This document shows positions 54,497 to 62,213 of a DNA stretch of 64,000 nucleotides, one piece after another. The stretch lies in assembly GCF_014649715.1 (NCBI RefSeq), contig NZ_BMTO01000009.1:1-64000 (forward strand), written 5' to 3'. Below the pieces are notes generated by a model that searched no databases, was not told the origin of the DNA, and saw nothing but the letters and a program-made list of their open reading frames with translations. Positions within the stretch are counted from its first letter, which is position 1. Each line of letters opens with the position of its first letter. Source of the DNA: Streptomyces lateritius (GTDB taxonomy: Bacteria; Actinomycetota; Actinomycetes; Streptomycetales; Streptomycetaceae). The translations under genes were made by a program, and so were the position numbers.

Positions 54497-56863
54497 GTGG
54501 CCGCGCAGGAAGCCGTCGATACGGTCCGGGACCGCGAGATCGGTGTCGAACAGGAACATCTTGATCAGGTCTACCGCCGTCTCGAGGAGAAGATCCACGA
54601 GGCGGAGTTCCTGATGCACGACGCCGCCAAGCGCGGCCAGGTCGGCACGCCCGGCGCACTCGCCGAACGGGACGCCCAGGTCTTCCGGGCCGGCGTCCAT
54701 CTCAATCGGCTGAACAACGAGTTCGAGGACTTCCTCTTCGGCAGGATCGACCTGCTGTACGGCAAGGACGGCAAGAAGGGGCCCGACGGCGCGTACACCT
54801 CCGTCGAGCCCGCCGAGGACGCCGTGCGGTCCGACGGCACCCATCAGTACGCCGACATCGGGGAGACCCTCCACATCGGCCGGATCGGCGTCCTCGACTC
54901 CGACTACGCGCCGCTGGTCATCGACTGGCGCGCCCCCGCCGCGGCCCCCTTCTACCGCTCCACCCCGGTCGACCCGGGCCGTGTGGTGCGCCGAAGGGTC
55001 ATCCGCTCCAAGGGCCGCAAGGTCCTCGGCGTCGAGGACGACCTGATGCGCCCCGAGCTGAAGGCCACCCTCGACGGGCGCGAGCTGCCGGTGATCGGCG
55101 ACGGCGCCCTGATGGCCGCGCTCGGCCAGGCCCGCAGCCACACCATGCGGGACATCGTCTCCTCCATCCAGGCCGAGCAGGACCTGGTCATCCGCGCCCC
55201 CGCCGCCTCCGTGACGTACGTCGAGGGCGGCCCGGGCACCGGCAAGACCGCCGTCGCCCTCCACCGGGCGGCCTACCTGCTCTACCAGGACCGGCGGCGG
55301 TACGCGGGCGGCATCCTGATCGTCTCCCCGACCCCGCTGCTCGTCTCGTACACCGAAGGCGTGCTGCCCTCGCTCGGCGAGGAGGGCCAGGTCGCCATCC
55401 GCGCCCTCGGCTCGCTCGTCGACGGCGTGGAGGCCACCGCGTACGACGATCCGGCCGTCGCCCGCGTCAAGGGCTCCTCCCGCATGGTCGCCGTCCTGCG
55501 CAAGGCGGCCCGTGGCGCCCTGGAGACCCCGGCGCCGAAGCCGGCCCCCGGCGACCGCTCCGGCCAGCTCTCCTTCGGAGAGGAGGAGGACGCCGCCCCG
55601 GCCCCCGCCGGTACCCCCACCCGCCTGCGGGTCGTCGCCTTCGGCCGACGCCTGGAGCTGGAGGCCGACGAGCTCCAGCGCATCCGGCACAACGTCCTCG
55701 GCGGCTCCGCCCCCGTGAACCTGCTGCGTCCGCGCGCGCGCCGGCTGCTGCTCGACGCGCTGTACGCCAAGTCCGGCGCCGTAGGCCGGCACAGCGACCC
55801 CGAGCTCGCCGCCGAGCTGCGCTCCTCCTTCGACGAGGACGTCTCCACCGAGGACTCCTTCCTCGCCTTCCTCGACGCCTGGTGGCCCGAGCTCACCCCG
55901 CGCCGGGTACTCGACGCGATGGCCGACGAGAAGCGCCTGGGCCGCTGGGCCCGGCGGATCCTCAACCCGGGCGAGGTCCGGCGCCTCGCGCGCTCCCTGC
56001 GCCGCGACGCCCTGTCCGTCCACGACGTGGCGCTCCTCGACGAGCTGGGCACCCTCCTGGGCGCCCCGGCCCGGCCCCGCAAGAAGCGGGAGTACGACCC
56101 GCTGGACCAGCTGACGGGGCTCGAGGAGCTGATGCCCGTACGCGAGGAGACGCAGCGCGAGCGGGCCGAGCGGCTCGCGGCGGAGCGCGTCGAGTACGCG
56201 CACGTCATCGTCGACGAGGCCCAGGACCTCACGCCCATGCAGTGGCGGATGGTCGGGCGCCGCGGCCGGCACGCGACCTGGACGGTCGTGGGCGACCCGG
56301 CGCAGTCCTCATGGTCGACCCCGGACGAGGCGGCCGAGGCCCGGGACGAGGCGCTCGGCAGCCGGCCGCGCCGCCGCTTCGAGCTGACCGTGAACTACCG
56401 CAACCCGGCGGAGATCGCCGAGCTGGCCGCCAAGGTTCTCGCCCTCGCCATGCCGGGCAAGGAGTCGCCGCGGGCGGTCCGCTCCACGGGGGTGGAGCCG
56501 CGGTTCGTCGCCGTGGGCCAGAAGGAGGAGTTGGCCGAAACCGTACGGTCGGAGGCGGCCCGGCTGCTGGAGCGGGTGGAGGGCACGGTCGGTGTCGTGG
56601 TCGCCATGAACCGGCGCGAACAGGCCGCCCGCTGGCTGGCCGGTCTCGGCGACCGGGTGGTGGCGCTCGGCTCCCTGGAGGCCAAGGGCCTGGAGTACGA
56701 CGCCACGGTGGTGGTCTCGCCCGCGGAGATCGCGGACGAGTCCCCGGCCGGGCTGCGCGTGCTGTACGTGGCGCTGACCCGGGCCACCCAGCAGCTGACG
56801 GTGATCTCGGGCGCCCGGGACGTACCGGACGCGGACGGTGTCCCGGATCTCCTGAGGGAGTGA
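54497..56863 (+). CDS. HelD-like UvrD-family helicase
   Basis: 788 residues from GTG 54497. N-terminal coiled-coil (EQEHLDQVYRRLEEKIHEAE) that in HelD enters the RNA polymerase secondary channel, Walker A GGPGTGKT at 244-251, Walker B HVIVDEAQDLTPMQW, helicase motifs Va/VI (VLYVALTRATQQL). HelD releases stalled or inactive RNA polymerase complexes; a relative, HelR, protects from rifamycins. I see no rifamycin-associated promoter palindrome upstream, so it is not obviously the resistance type. Confidence 0.9.
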   Translation: MAAQEAVDTVRDREIGVEQEHLDQVYRRLEEKIHEAEFLMHDAAKRGQVGTPGALAERDAQVFRAGVHLNRLNNEFEDFLFGRIDLLYGKDGKKGPDGAYTSVEPAEDAVRSDGTHQYADIGETLHIGRIGVLDSDYAPLVIDWRAPAAAPFYRSTPVDPGRVVRRRVIRSKGRKVLGVEDDLMRPELKATLDGRELPVIGDGALMAALGQARSHTMRDIVSSIQAEQDLVIRAPAASVTYVEGGPGTGKTAVALHRAAYLLYQDRRRYAGGILIVSPTPLLVSYTEGVLPSLGEEGQVAIRALGSLVDGVEATAYDDPAVARVKGSSRMVAVLRKAARGALETPAPKPAPGDRSGQLSFGEEEDAAPAPAGTPTRLRVVAFGRRLELEADELQRIRHNVLGGSAPVNLLRPRARRLLLDALYAKSGAVGRHSDPELAAELRSSFDEDVSTEDSFLAFLDAWWPELTPRRVLDAMADEKRLGRWARRILNPGEVRRLARSLRRDALSVHDVALLDELGTLLGAPARPRKKREYDPLDQLTGLEELMPVREETQRERAERLAAERVEYAHVIVDEAQDLTPMQWRMVGRRGRHATWTVVGDPAQSSWSTPDEAAEARDEALGSRPRRRFELTVNYRNPAEIAELAAKVLALAMPGKESPRAVRSTGVEPRFVAVGQKEELAETVRSEAARLLERVEGTVGVVVAMNRREQAARWLAGLGDRVVALGSLEAKGLEYDATVVVSPAEIADESPAGLRVLYVALTRATQQLTVISGARDVPDADGVPDLLRE

Positions 56864-56907
56864 GGGCGGGGGCTCACGGGGGCTGATTCAGGTCAACCCG
56901 CGCGGGA

Positions 56908-56933
56908 GGAATCACTTACCAGGGTGGTTTGTT
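56908..56933 (+). promoter_or_regulatory. sigma-R-type promoter
   Basis: GGAAT (56908-56912), exactly 18 bases, then GTT (56931-56933): the exact consensus GGAAT-N18-GTT of the thiol-stress sigma factor SigR. TAGCCT at 56933-56938 could also act as a vegetative -10. It stands 44 bases after the HelD stop and points toward the structured RNA. Confidence 0.55.
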
Positions 56934-56939
56934 AGCCTT

Positions 56940-57093
56940 GTGGTGGCACCGGCTCGATCCAAGCCCCCGGGCCCAACCTTCGTCCCTCAGAGGGACCACT
57001 TGCCGCGAGGCGAGCATGGCGGGTCGGTGCCACTTGACGTAGACACAGAAGAGGTCCGTGTCACCCCCGGGTGACACGGACCTCTTCTGTTTG
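56940..57093 (+). ncRNA. candidate structured small RNA
   Basis: About 150 bases, not protein-like. GTGGCACCG (56943-56951) pairs with CGGTGCCAC (57025-57033); with wobble pairs the closing stem reaches 14 bp. Inside are the stem-loop GTCCCT/AGGGAC (56982-56996) and a GCC-GCGA-GGC hairpin (57002-57011). A strong terminator hairpin follows. A malic-enzyme leader is the alternative, but the terminator argues against it. Ends are approximate. Confidence 0.5.
57045..57090. terminator. 21-bp perfect hairpin
   Basis: ACAGAAGAGGTCCGTGTCACC (57045-57065; shown split: ACAGAAGAGG then TCCGTGTCACC) pairs perfectly with 57070-57090 around CCCG, followed by TTT. Very strong; separates the HelD/small-RNA unit from the malic enzyme gene. 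Confidence 0.8.
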
Positions 57094-57146
57094 CCCGCCG
57101 TTTCTCGTATGGTGGAAAATACTTTCCGAAAACAAAATGACCGTAT

Positions 57147-57165
57147 TACCTGCTACCGGCAGGTA
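57147..57165. promoter_or_regulatory. inverted repeat before malic enzyme gene
   Basis: TACCTGC (57147-57153) and GCAGGTA (57159-57165) form a perfect dyad with spacer TACCG. It lies at the end of an unusually AT-rich stretch (about 57110-57150) likely to contain the promoter, so it is a good repressor-operator candidate. No family assigned. Confidence 0.5.
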
Positions 57166-57248
57166 GGTGCGACCATCGGAGGGCGCCGCCGGGCGACCAG
57201 CCGGGGTGGCGTAGCAACGAAGCTCAGGGAAAGCAGAGGAACTCGGCC

Positions 57249-58685
57249 ATGGCAACGGCGCCCAGCGTCTCGTACTCGATGACGGTCCGGCTGGAGGTTC
57301 CCGCGAGCGGGACCGCGGTCTCCCAGCTCACCACGGCGGTGGAGTCCCACGGCGGTTCCGTCACCGGCCTCGACGTGACCGCCTCCGGCCACGAGAAGCT
57401 CCGGATCGACGTCACCATCGCCGCGACCTCCACCGCGCACGCCGACGAGATCGTCGAGCAGCTGCGCGGCATCGAGGGCGTCACGCTGGGCAAGGTCTCC
57501 GACCGTACGTTCCTGATGCACCTCGGCGGCAAGATCGAGATGGCGTCCAAGCACCCCATCCGCAACCGCGACGACCTCTCCATGATCTACACCCCGGGTG
57601 TGGCCCGGGTCTGCATGGCGATCGCGGAGAACCCCGAGGACGCCCGCCGCCTCACCATCAAGCGCAACTCCGTCGCGGTCGTGACCGACGGCTCCGCCGT
57701 CCTCGGCCTCGGCAACATCGGCCCGATGGCCGCGCTGCCGGTCATGGAGGGCAAGGCGGCCCTCTTCAAGCGCTTCGCCGGCATCGACGCGTGGCCCATC
57801 TGCCTCGACACCCAGGACACCGACGAGATCGTCGCGATCGTCAAGGCCATCGCCCCCGGCTTCGCGGGCATCAACCTCGAGGACATCTCGGCCCCCCGCT
57901 GCTTCGAGATCGAGGCCCGGCTGCGCGAGGCCCTCGACATCCCCGTCTTCCACGACGACCAGCACGGCACCGCGATCGTCGTCCTCGCCGCCCTCACCAA
58001 CGCCCTGCGCGTGGTGGGCAAGGGCATCGGCGACGTCCGTGTCGTGATGTCCGGCGCCGGCGCGGCCGGTACGGCCATCCTCAAGCTGCTCATCGCCGCC
58101 GGCGTCAAGCACGCCGTCGTCGCCGACATCCACGGTGTCGTGCACGCCGGCCGCCCCGACCTCGTCGACGCCGCTCCCGGCACGCCGCTGCGCTGGATCG
58201 CGGACAACACCAACCCCGAAGGCGTCACCGGCACCCTCAAGCAGGCCGTGGCCGGCGCCGACGTGTTCATCGGTGTCTCCGCCCCCAACGTGCTCGGCGC
58301 GGACGACGTCGCCGCCATGGCGGAGGGTGCGATCGTCTTCGCGCTCGCGAACCCGGACCCCGAGGTCGACCCGGCGATCGCCCGCCAGACGGCCGCCGTC
58401 GTCGCCACCGGACGCTCGGACTTCCCCAACCAGATCAACAACGTGCTGGTCTTCCCCGGCGTCTTTCGCGGCCTGCTCGACGCCCAGTCCCGCACGGTCA
58501 ACACGGAGATGATGCTGGCCGCCGCCACCGCGCTCGCCGACGTCGTCACCGAGGAGGAGCTGAACCCCAACTACATCATCCCCTCCGTCTTCAACGACAA
58601 GGTCGCGGGCGCCGTCGCCGGTGCCGTTCGCAACGCCGCGAAGGCGGCCGGAGCGGGCGCGGACAGCGGTACCCAGGGGCTGTGA
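57249..58685 (+). CDS. NAD-dependent malic enzyme with N-terminal ACT-like domain
   Basis: 478 residues. About 80 N-terminal residues resemble an ACT domain (YSMTVRLEVPASGTAVSQL), followed by the malic-enzyme core: MIYTPGVARVC, Lys in NSVAVVTDGSAVLGLGNIGP, metal site GINLEDI, FHDDQHGTAIVVLAALTNAL, and the dinucleotide fold VVMSGAGAAGTA. It decarboxylates malate to pyruvate. In S. coelicolor the enzyme at this place is, to my knowledge, the NAD type. Strong start at ATG 57249 with AGGGAAAGCAGAGG upstream. Confidence 0.93.
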   Translation: MATAPSVSYSMTVRLEVPASGTAVSQLTTAVESHGGSVTGLDVTASGHEKLRIDVTIAATSTAHADEIVEQLRGIEGVTLGKVSDRTFLMHLGGKIEMASKHPIRNRDDLSMIYTPGVARVCMAIAENPEDARRLTIKRNSVAVVTDGSAVLGLGNIGPMAALPVMEGKAALFKRFAGIDAWPICLDTQDTDEIVAIVKAIAPGFAGINLEDISAPRCFEIEARLREALDIPVFHDDQHGTAIVVLAALTNALRVVGKGIGDVRVVMSGAGAAGTAILKLLIAAGVKHAVVADIHGVVHAGRPDLVDAAPGTPLRWIADNTNPEGVTGTLKQAVAGADVFIGVSAPNVLGADDVAAMAEGAIVFALANPDPEVDPAIARQTAAVVATGRSDFPNQINNVLVFPGVFRGLLDAQSRTVNTEMMLAAATALADVVTEEELNPNYIIPSVFNDKVAGAVAGAVRNAAKAAGAGADSGTQGL

Positions 58686-58993
58686 CCGGCACCACGTCCG
58701 CCCGGGGACGGCGCGTCGCGAGTCGCCGCGCCGTAAACCCGCCTTTAGGGTGGCGGTTCGGCTCCAAAGAGTTTCCGCGGAGTCGACGGAACGTCACCAC
58801 GTCAGAGGCCGTGGCGCTTTTCGTGTGACCCCGGAGGGTGCCGGATTGGCGTTCCCGCCGCTGGTGGGGGCAGGATGCCTATTCGGGCGCGAGGGTCTGT
58901 CAGCAGACCCGGGTCCGGGGACTGTCCGAGGGCCCTGGCAGCATCGGCTTCGATCTCACGCCTCACAGGCAAGAAGAACACGGGAGTAACAAC
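58686..58993. promoter_or_regulatory. hupA leader region
   Basis: 308 bases without a gene. One clear stem-loop GGGTCTG/CAGACCC (58893-58910, loop TCAG), 84 bases before the hupA start. I cannot place the promoter with confidence. Confidence 0.45.
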
Positions 58994-59275
58994 ATGAACC
59001 GCAGTGAGCTGGTGGCCGCCCTGGCCGACCGCGCCGAGGTGACCCGCAAGGACGCCGACGCCGTGCTGGCCGCTCTCGCCGAGACCGTCGGTGAGGTCGT
59101 CGCCAAGGGCGACGAGAAGGTCACCATCCCCGGCTTCCTGACCTTCGAGCGCACCCACCGTGCCGCTCGCACCGCTCGTAACCCGCAGACCGGCGACCCG
59201 ATCAACATCCCGGCCGGCTACAGCGTGAAGGTCTCCGCGGGCTCGAAGCTCAAGGAAGCCGCCAAGGGCAAGTAA
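58994..59275 (+). CDS. hupA: histone-like DNA-binding protein HU
   Basis: 93 residues, the classical length of HU (the other Streptomyces HU paralogue, HupS, has a long Lys tail that is absent here). MNRSELVAALADRAEVTRKDA start, the GFLTFERTHRAARTARNPQTG DNA-binding arm and Ala/Lys-rich end. It bends and compacts chromosomal DNA. ATG 58994 has GGGAGTAAC upstream. Terminated by the hairpin at 59297-59329. Confidence 0.96.
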   Translation: MNRSELVAALADRAEVTRKDADAVLAALAETVGEVVAKGDEKVTIPGFLTFERTHRAARTARNPQTGDPINIPAGYSVKVSAGSKLKEAAKGK

Positions 59276-59296
59276 GGCAGCCTGTAGGCAGTAGAA

Positions 59297-59329
59297 AGGG
59301 CGGCCACCCTGTCAGGGGGTGGCCGCCCT
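59297..59329 (+). terminator. hupA terminator
   Basis: AGGGCGGCCACCC (59297-59309) pairs perfectly with 59317-59329, then CTCGTTTG. 21 bases after the hupA stop. Confidence 0.85.
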
Positions 59330-59339
59330 CTCGTTTGCC

Positions 59340-59465
59340 TCTGTACGGGCCTCCAGGGGCCTGTACGGGCCGGAGAAGCGCCGGCACAGGCCCGTAGGGG
59401 CCCGGGAAGAAGCGCCTGTACGGGCCCGTGTGCCGGGGAAGCGCCGGTACACGGGCCCGTACGGG
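59340..59465. repeat. repeat cluster and long hairpin between hupA and murA
   Basis: CTGTACGGGCC occurs at 59340, 59359 and 59417, and related CGTACGGG at 59458; GCCGG(A/G)GAAGCGCCGG occurs twice. Bases 59415-59436 pair with 59444-59465 (22 bp with a few G-T pairs) around GGAAGCG. The hairpin starts 13 bases after the murA stop, so it probably ends murA transcription. Confidence 0.6.
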
Positions 59466-59478
59466 TCGGGGGAGTGCC

Positions 59479-60819
59479 TCAGACCAGCGCGCTGCCCGGG
59501 AGCTCGACCTTGGCGCCGAGTTCGACGAGCTTCTCCATGAAGTTCTCGTAGCCGCGGTTGATCAGGTCGATGCCGTGGACGCGGGAGGTCCCCTGCGCCG
59601 CCAGCGCCGCGATCAGGTACGAGAAGCCGCCGCGCAGGTCCGGGATGACCAGATCGGCGCCCTGGAGCTTCGTCGGTCCCGAGACGACCGCCGAGTGCAG
59701 GAAGTTGCGCTGGCCGAAGCGGCAGTCCGAGCCGCCCAGGCACTCGCGGTACAGCTGGATGTGGGCACCCATCTGGTTCAGCGCGGAGGTGAAGCCCAGC
59801 CGGGACTCGTACACCGTCTCGTGGACGATGGAGAGGCCCGCGGCCTGGGTCAGGGCCACCACCAGCGGCTGCTGCCAGTCGGTCTGGAACCCGGGGTGCA
59901 CGTCCGTCTCCAGGGCGATCGCGTTGAGCGACCCGCCCGGGTGCCAGAAGCGGATGCCCTCGTCGTCGATCTCGAAGGCGCCACCCACCTTGCGGTAGGT
60001 GTTGAGGAAGGTCATCATCGAGCGCTGCTGGGCGCCCCGGACGTAGATGTTGCCCTCGGTCGCCAGCGCCGCCGACGCCCAGGAGGCCGCCTCCAGGCGG
60101 TCCGGGAGCGCCCGGTGGGTGTAGCCGTCGAGCCGGTCGACACCGGTGATCCGGATCGTCCGGTCGGTGTCCATGGAGATGATCGCGCCCATTTTCTGCA
60201 GGACGCAGATCAGGTCCTCGATCTCCGGCTCCACGGCCGCGTTCGAGAGCTCGGTGACACCCTCGGCCAGAACGGCCGTGAGCAGCACCTGCTCGGTCGA
60301 GCCGACCGAGGGGTACGGCAGCCGGATCTTGGTGCCGCGCAGCCGCTGCGGGGCCTCCAGGTACTGGCCGTCCGCCCGCTTCTCGATCGTCGCGCCGAAC
60401 TGGCGCAGCACGTCGAAGTGGAAGTCGATCGGCCGGCCGCCGATGTCGCAGCCGCCCAGGCCCGGGATGAAGGCGTGGCCGAGGCGGTGCAGCAGCGGGC
60501 CGCAGAAGAGGATCGGAATGCGCGACGAACCCGCGTGGGCGTCGATGTCCGCCACGTTGGCGGACTCGACGTGCGTCGGGTCCAGGACCAGCTCGCCCGG
60601 CTCCTCGCCGGGGCGGACCGTCACTCCGTGGAGCTGGAGGAGTCCGCGCACCACGCGGACGTCACGGATGTCGGGCACATTGCGCAGTCGGCTCGGTCCG
60701 CTGCCGAGCAGGGCGGCGACCATCGCCTTGGGCACGAGGTTCTTCGCGCCGCGGACGCGGATCTCGCCCTCCAGCGGGGTTCCGCCGTGGACAAGCAGTA
60801 CATCGTCTGTGCCGGTCAT
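59479..60819 (-). CDS. murA: UDP-N-acetylglucosamine 1-carboxyvinyltransferase
   Basis: 446 residues. N-terminal HGGTPLEGEIRVRGAKNLVPKAM (KN pair binding the sugar), the loop with catalytic Cys124 (GLGGCDIGGRP), and RLPYPSVGSTEQVLLTAV. It adds enolpyruvate to UDP-GlcNAc, the first step of peptidoglycan precursor synthesis and the fosfomycin target; presence of the Cys implies sensitivity. Start ATG 60819; a 298-residue open extension upstream runs antisense to yqgE and is not real. Divergent from yqgE. Confidence 0.94.
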   Translation of the reverse strand: MTGTDDVLLVHGGTPLEGEIRVRGAKNLVPKAMVAALLGSGPSRLRNVPDIRDVRVVRGLLQLHGVTVRPGEEPGELVLDPTHVESANVADIDAHAGSSRIPILFCGPLLHRLGHAFIPGLGGCDIGGRPIDFHFDVLRQFGATIEKRADGQYLEAPQRLRGTKIRLPYPSVGSTEQVLLTAVLAEGVTELSNAAVEPEIEDLICVLQKMGAIISMDTDRTIRITGVDRLDGYTHRALPDRLEAASWASAALATEGNIYVRGAQQRSMMTFLNTYRKVGGAFEIDDEGIRFWHPGGSLNAIALETDVHPGFQTDWQQPLVVALTQAAGLSIVHETVYESRLGFTSALNQMGAHIQLYRECLGGSDCRFGQRNFLHSAVVSGPTKLQGADLVIPDLRGGFSYLIAALAAQGTSRVHGIDLINRGYENFMEKLVELGAKVELPGSALV

Positions 60820-61093
60820 GAATCTCGCGTTCCGGAGAGGTCGGGCAGGGGGCCAGGGAAAAGGGTAAGGGGGGAGAAGCCCTCCGATGTCAGTCCGAGG
60901 GGGGCCCGCAGATGTAATGAATTCGGCACAACACCCTCTGTTCATACGATCTTGCGGAGCGTCACCGTCCGCTTCTACCCCCGATCGGCCCGCCCATCCG
61001 TGCCCTTCCCTCCTGAACTGCGCCGGTGCGCGGACGAGGCTCACCGCGCCGGACAGCCCCCGCGAAAGCCGAAGATGCGGGATCATGTGTCGC

Positions 61094-61654
61094 ATGACCG
61101 AGGTGTCCTCGCTCACAGGACGGCTGCTCGTCGCCACCCCCGCCCTGGCCGACCCCAATTTCGACCGCGCGGTGGTGCTCCTCCTCGACCACGACGACGA
61201 GGGCTCGCTCGGCGTTGTCCTCAACCGGCCGACGCCGGTGACGGTGGGCGACATCCTCGCCCCCTGGGCCGACCTCGCCGGCGAACCGGGCGTGGTCTTC
61301 CAGGGCGGCCCCGTCTCCCTGGACGCGGCGCTCGGCATCGCGGTGATCCCCGGCGACGAGGGTCCATTGGGGTGGCGGCGCGTGTTCGGCGCGATCGGCC
61401 TGGTGGACCTGGAGGCCCCGCCCGAGCTCCTCGGCCCCGCGCTCGGCTCGCTCCGGATCTTCGCCGGGTACGCGGGGTGGGGCCCGGGCCAGCTGGAGAC
61501 GGAGCTGGGCGAGGGTGCGTGGTACGTCGTCGAGTCCGAACCCGGCGACGTCTCCTCACCCCGCCCGGAGTCCCTCTGGCGCGAGGTCCTGCGCCGCCAG
61601 CGCGGCGACCTGGCGATGGTGGCGACGTATCCGGACGACCCGTCGCTCAACTGA
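61094..61654 (+). CDS. YqgE/AlgH family protein
   Basis: 186 residues. Family pattern: SLTGRLLVATPALADPNFDRAVVLLLDHDDEGSLGVVLNRP (in part), GGPVSLDAALGI, RIFAGYAGWGPGQLETEL. A small alpha/beta protein of unknown function; it has been linked to alginate control in Pseudomonas but the role is unproven. Start ATG 61094 precedes the conserved block; no ribosome site is evident. It precedes the DUF3039 gene by 51 bases. Confidence 0.88.
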   Translation: MTEVSSLTGRLLVATPALADPNFDRAVVLLLDHDDEGSLGVVLNRPTPVTVGDILAPWADLAGEPGVVFQGGPVSLDAALGIAVIPGDEGPLGWRRVFGAIGLVDLEAPPELLGPALGSLRIFAGYAGWGPGQLETELGEGAWYVVESEPGDVSSPRPESLWREVLRRQRGDLAMVATYPDDPSLN

Positions 61655-61705
61655 GACGCGCGGTGCGGCGCGGGCAGGGGGCGCGCTTCAGTACCCTTGC
61701 TACTT

Positions 61706-61993
61706 ATGAGCACTCTCGAGCCCGAGCGCGGGGCAGGAACGGGAACCCTCGTCGAGCCGACGCCGCAGGTGTCCCACGGTGACGGCGACCACGAGCGCTA
61801 CGCCCATTACGTCCAGAAGGACAAGATCATGGCGAGTGCCCTCGACGGCACTCCCGTGGTGGCACTGTGCGGGAAGGTCTGGGTGCCGGGGCGCGACCCC
61901 AAGAAGTACCCGGTCTGCCCGATGTGCAAGGAGATCTACGAGTCCATGGGTCCCGGCGGGGACAAGGACAAGGGCGGCAAGGACAAGAAGTAG
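61706..61993 (+). CDS. DUF3039 family protein
   Basis: 95 residues, hydrophilic, with HYVQKDKIMASALDGTPVVALCGKVWVP and a CPMC pair near residue 75 that with the earlier Cys may bind zinc. Conserved beside yqgE and murA in actinobacteria; function unknown. The C-terminal tail is Lys/Gly/Asp-rich. TACCCT ends 8 bases before the ATG with no ribosome site, suggesting a leaderless message. Confidence 0.82.
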   Translation: MSTLEPERGAGTGTLVEPTPQVSHGDGDHERYAHYVQKDKIMASALDGTPVVALCGKVWVPGRDPKKYPVCPMCKEIYESMGPGGDKDKGGKDKK

Positions 61994-62011
61994 GACGTTC
62001 CTGCCTCGGGG

Positions 62012-62053
62012 CGGCCCCCGGTGCGCGTGCTTCGGTACGTGCGCCGGGGGCCG
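62012..62053 (+). terminator. terminator after DUF3039 gene
   Basis: 62012-62028 pairs with 62037-62053 (17 bp, two G-T pairs) around GCTTCGGT, followed by TTT. 19 bases after the stop. Confidence 0.8.
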
Positions 62054-62088
62054 TTTCGCGTTGCACAGGGTGCTTCCGGCGGTCACAG

Positions 62089-62104
62089 AGTGGTTGAGAC
62101 CACT
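62089..62104. promoter_or_regulatory. DasR-like site (dre)
   Basis: AGTGGTTGAGACCACT matches the DasR consensus AGTGGTCTAGACCACT at 14 of 16 bases and is perfectly symmetric in its 6-bp arms. It lies 109 bases before the binding-protein start of the second sugar importer. DasR represses GlcNAc/chitin uptake genes in Streptomyces and is released by glucosamine phosphates. Confidence 0.65.
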
Positions 62105-62159
62105 TGTCCGGGCGGTGGTCCGGGCCTAACCTCTCGCGTGTTGTGCAGCACGAAACGCC

Positions 62160-62190
62160 CGTTGCGCATGCTGCAACGAGCGGGCTGCAA
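62160..62190. promoter_or_regulatory. CTGCAA motifs, LacI-type operator candidate
   Basis: CGTTGC/GCAACG form a dyad (62160-62178), and CTGCAA occurs at 62171 and 62185, close to the binding-protein start. Such CTTGCAG/CTGCAAG elements are bound by LacI-type sugar regulators (for example MalR) in Streptomyces. Weak but in the right place. Confidence 0.35.
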
Positions 62191-62213
62191 TGCCGATTGG
62201 TGGGAGCCCCCGT

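Noticed and set aside
56940..57093. Assignment of the structured RNA to 6C, 6S or SRP RNA
   Set aside because: No six-C hairpin loops, no 6S-like central bubble and no SRP GGAAG tetraloop motif; left unassigned.
60820..61713. 298-codon N-terminal extension of murA
   Set aside because: The frame is open but runs across the yqgE gene in antisense; MurA homologues start at 60819.
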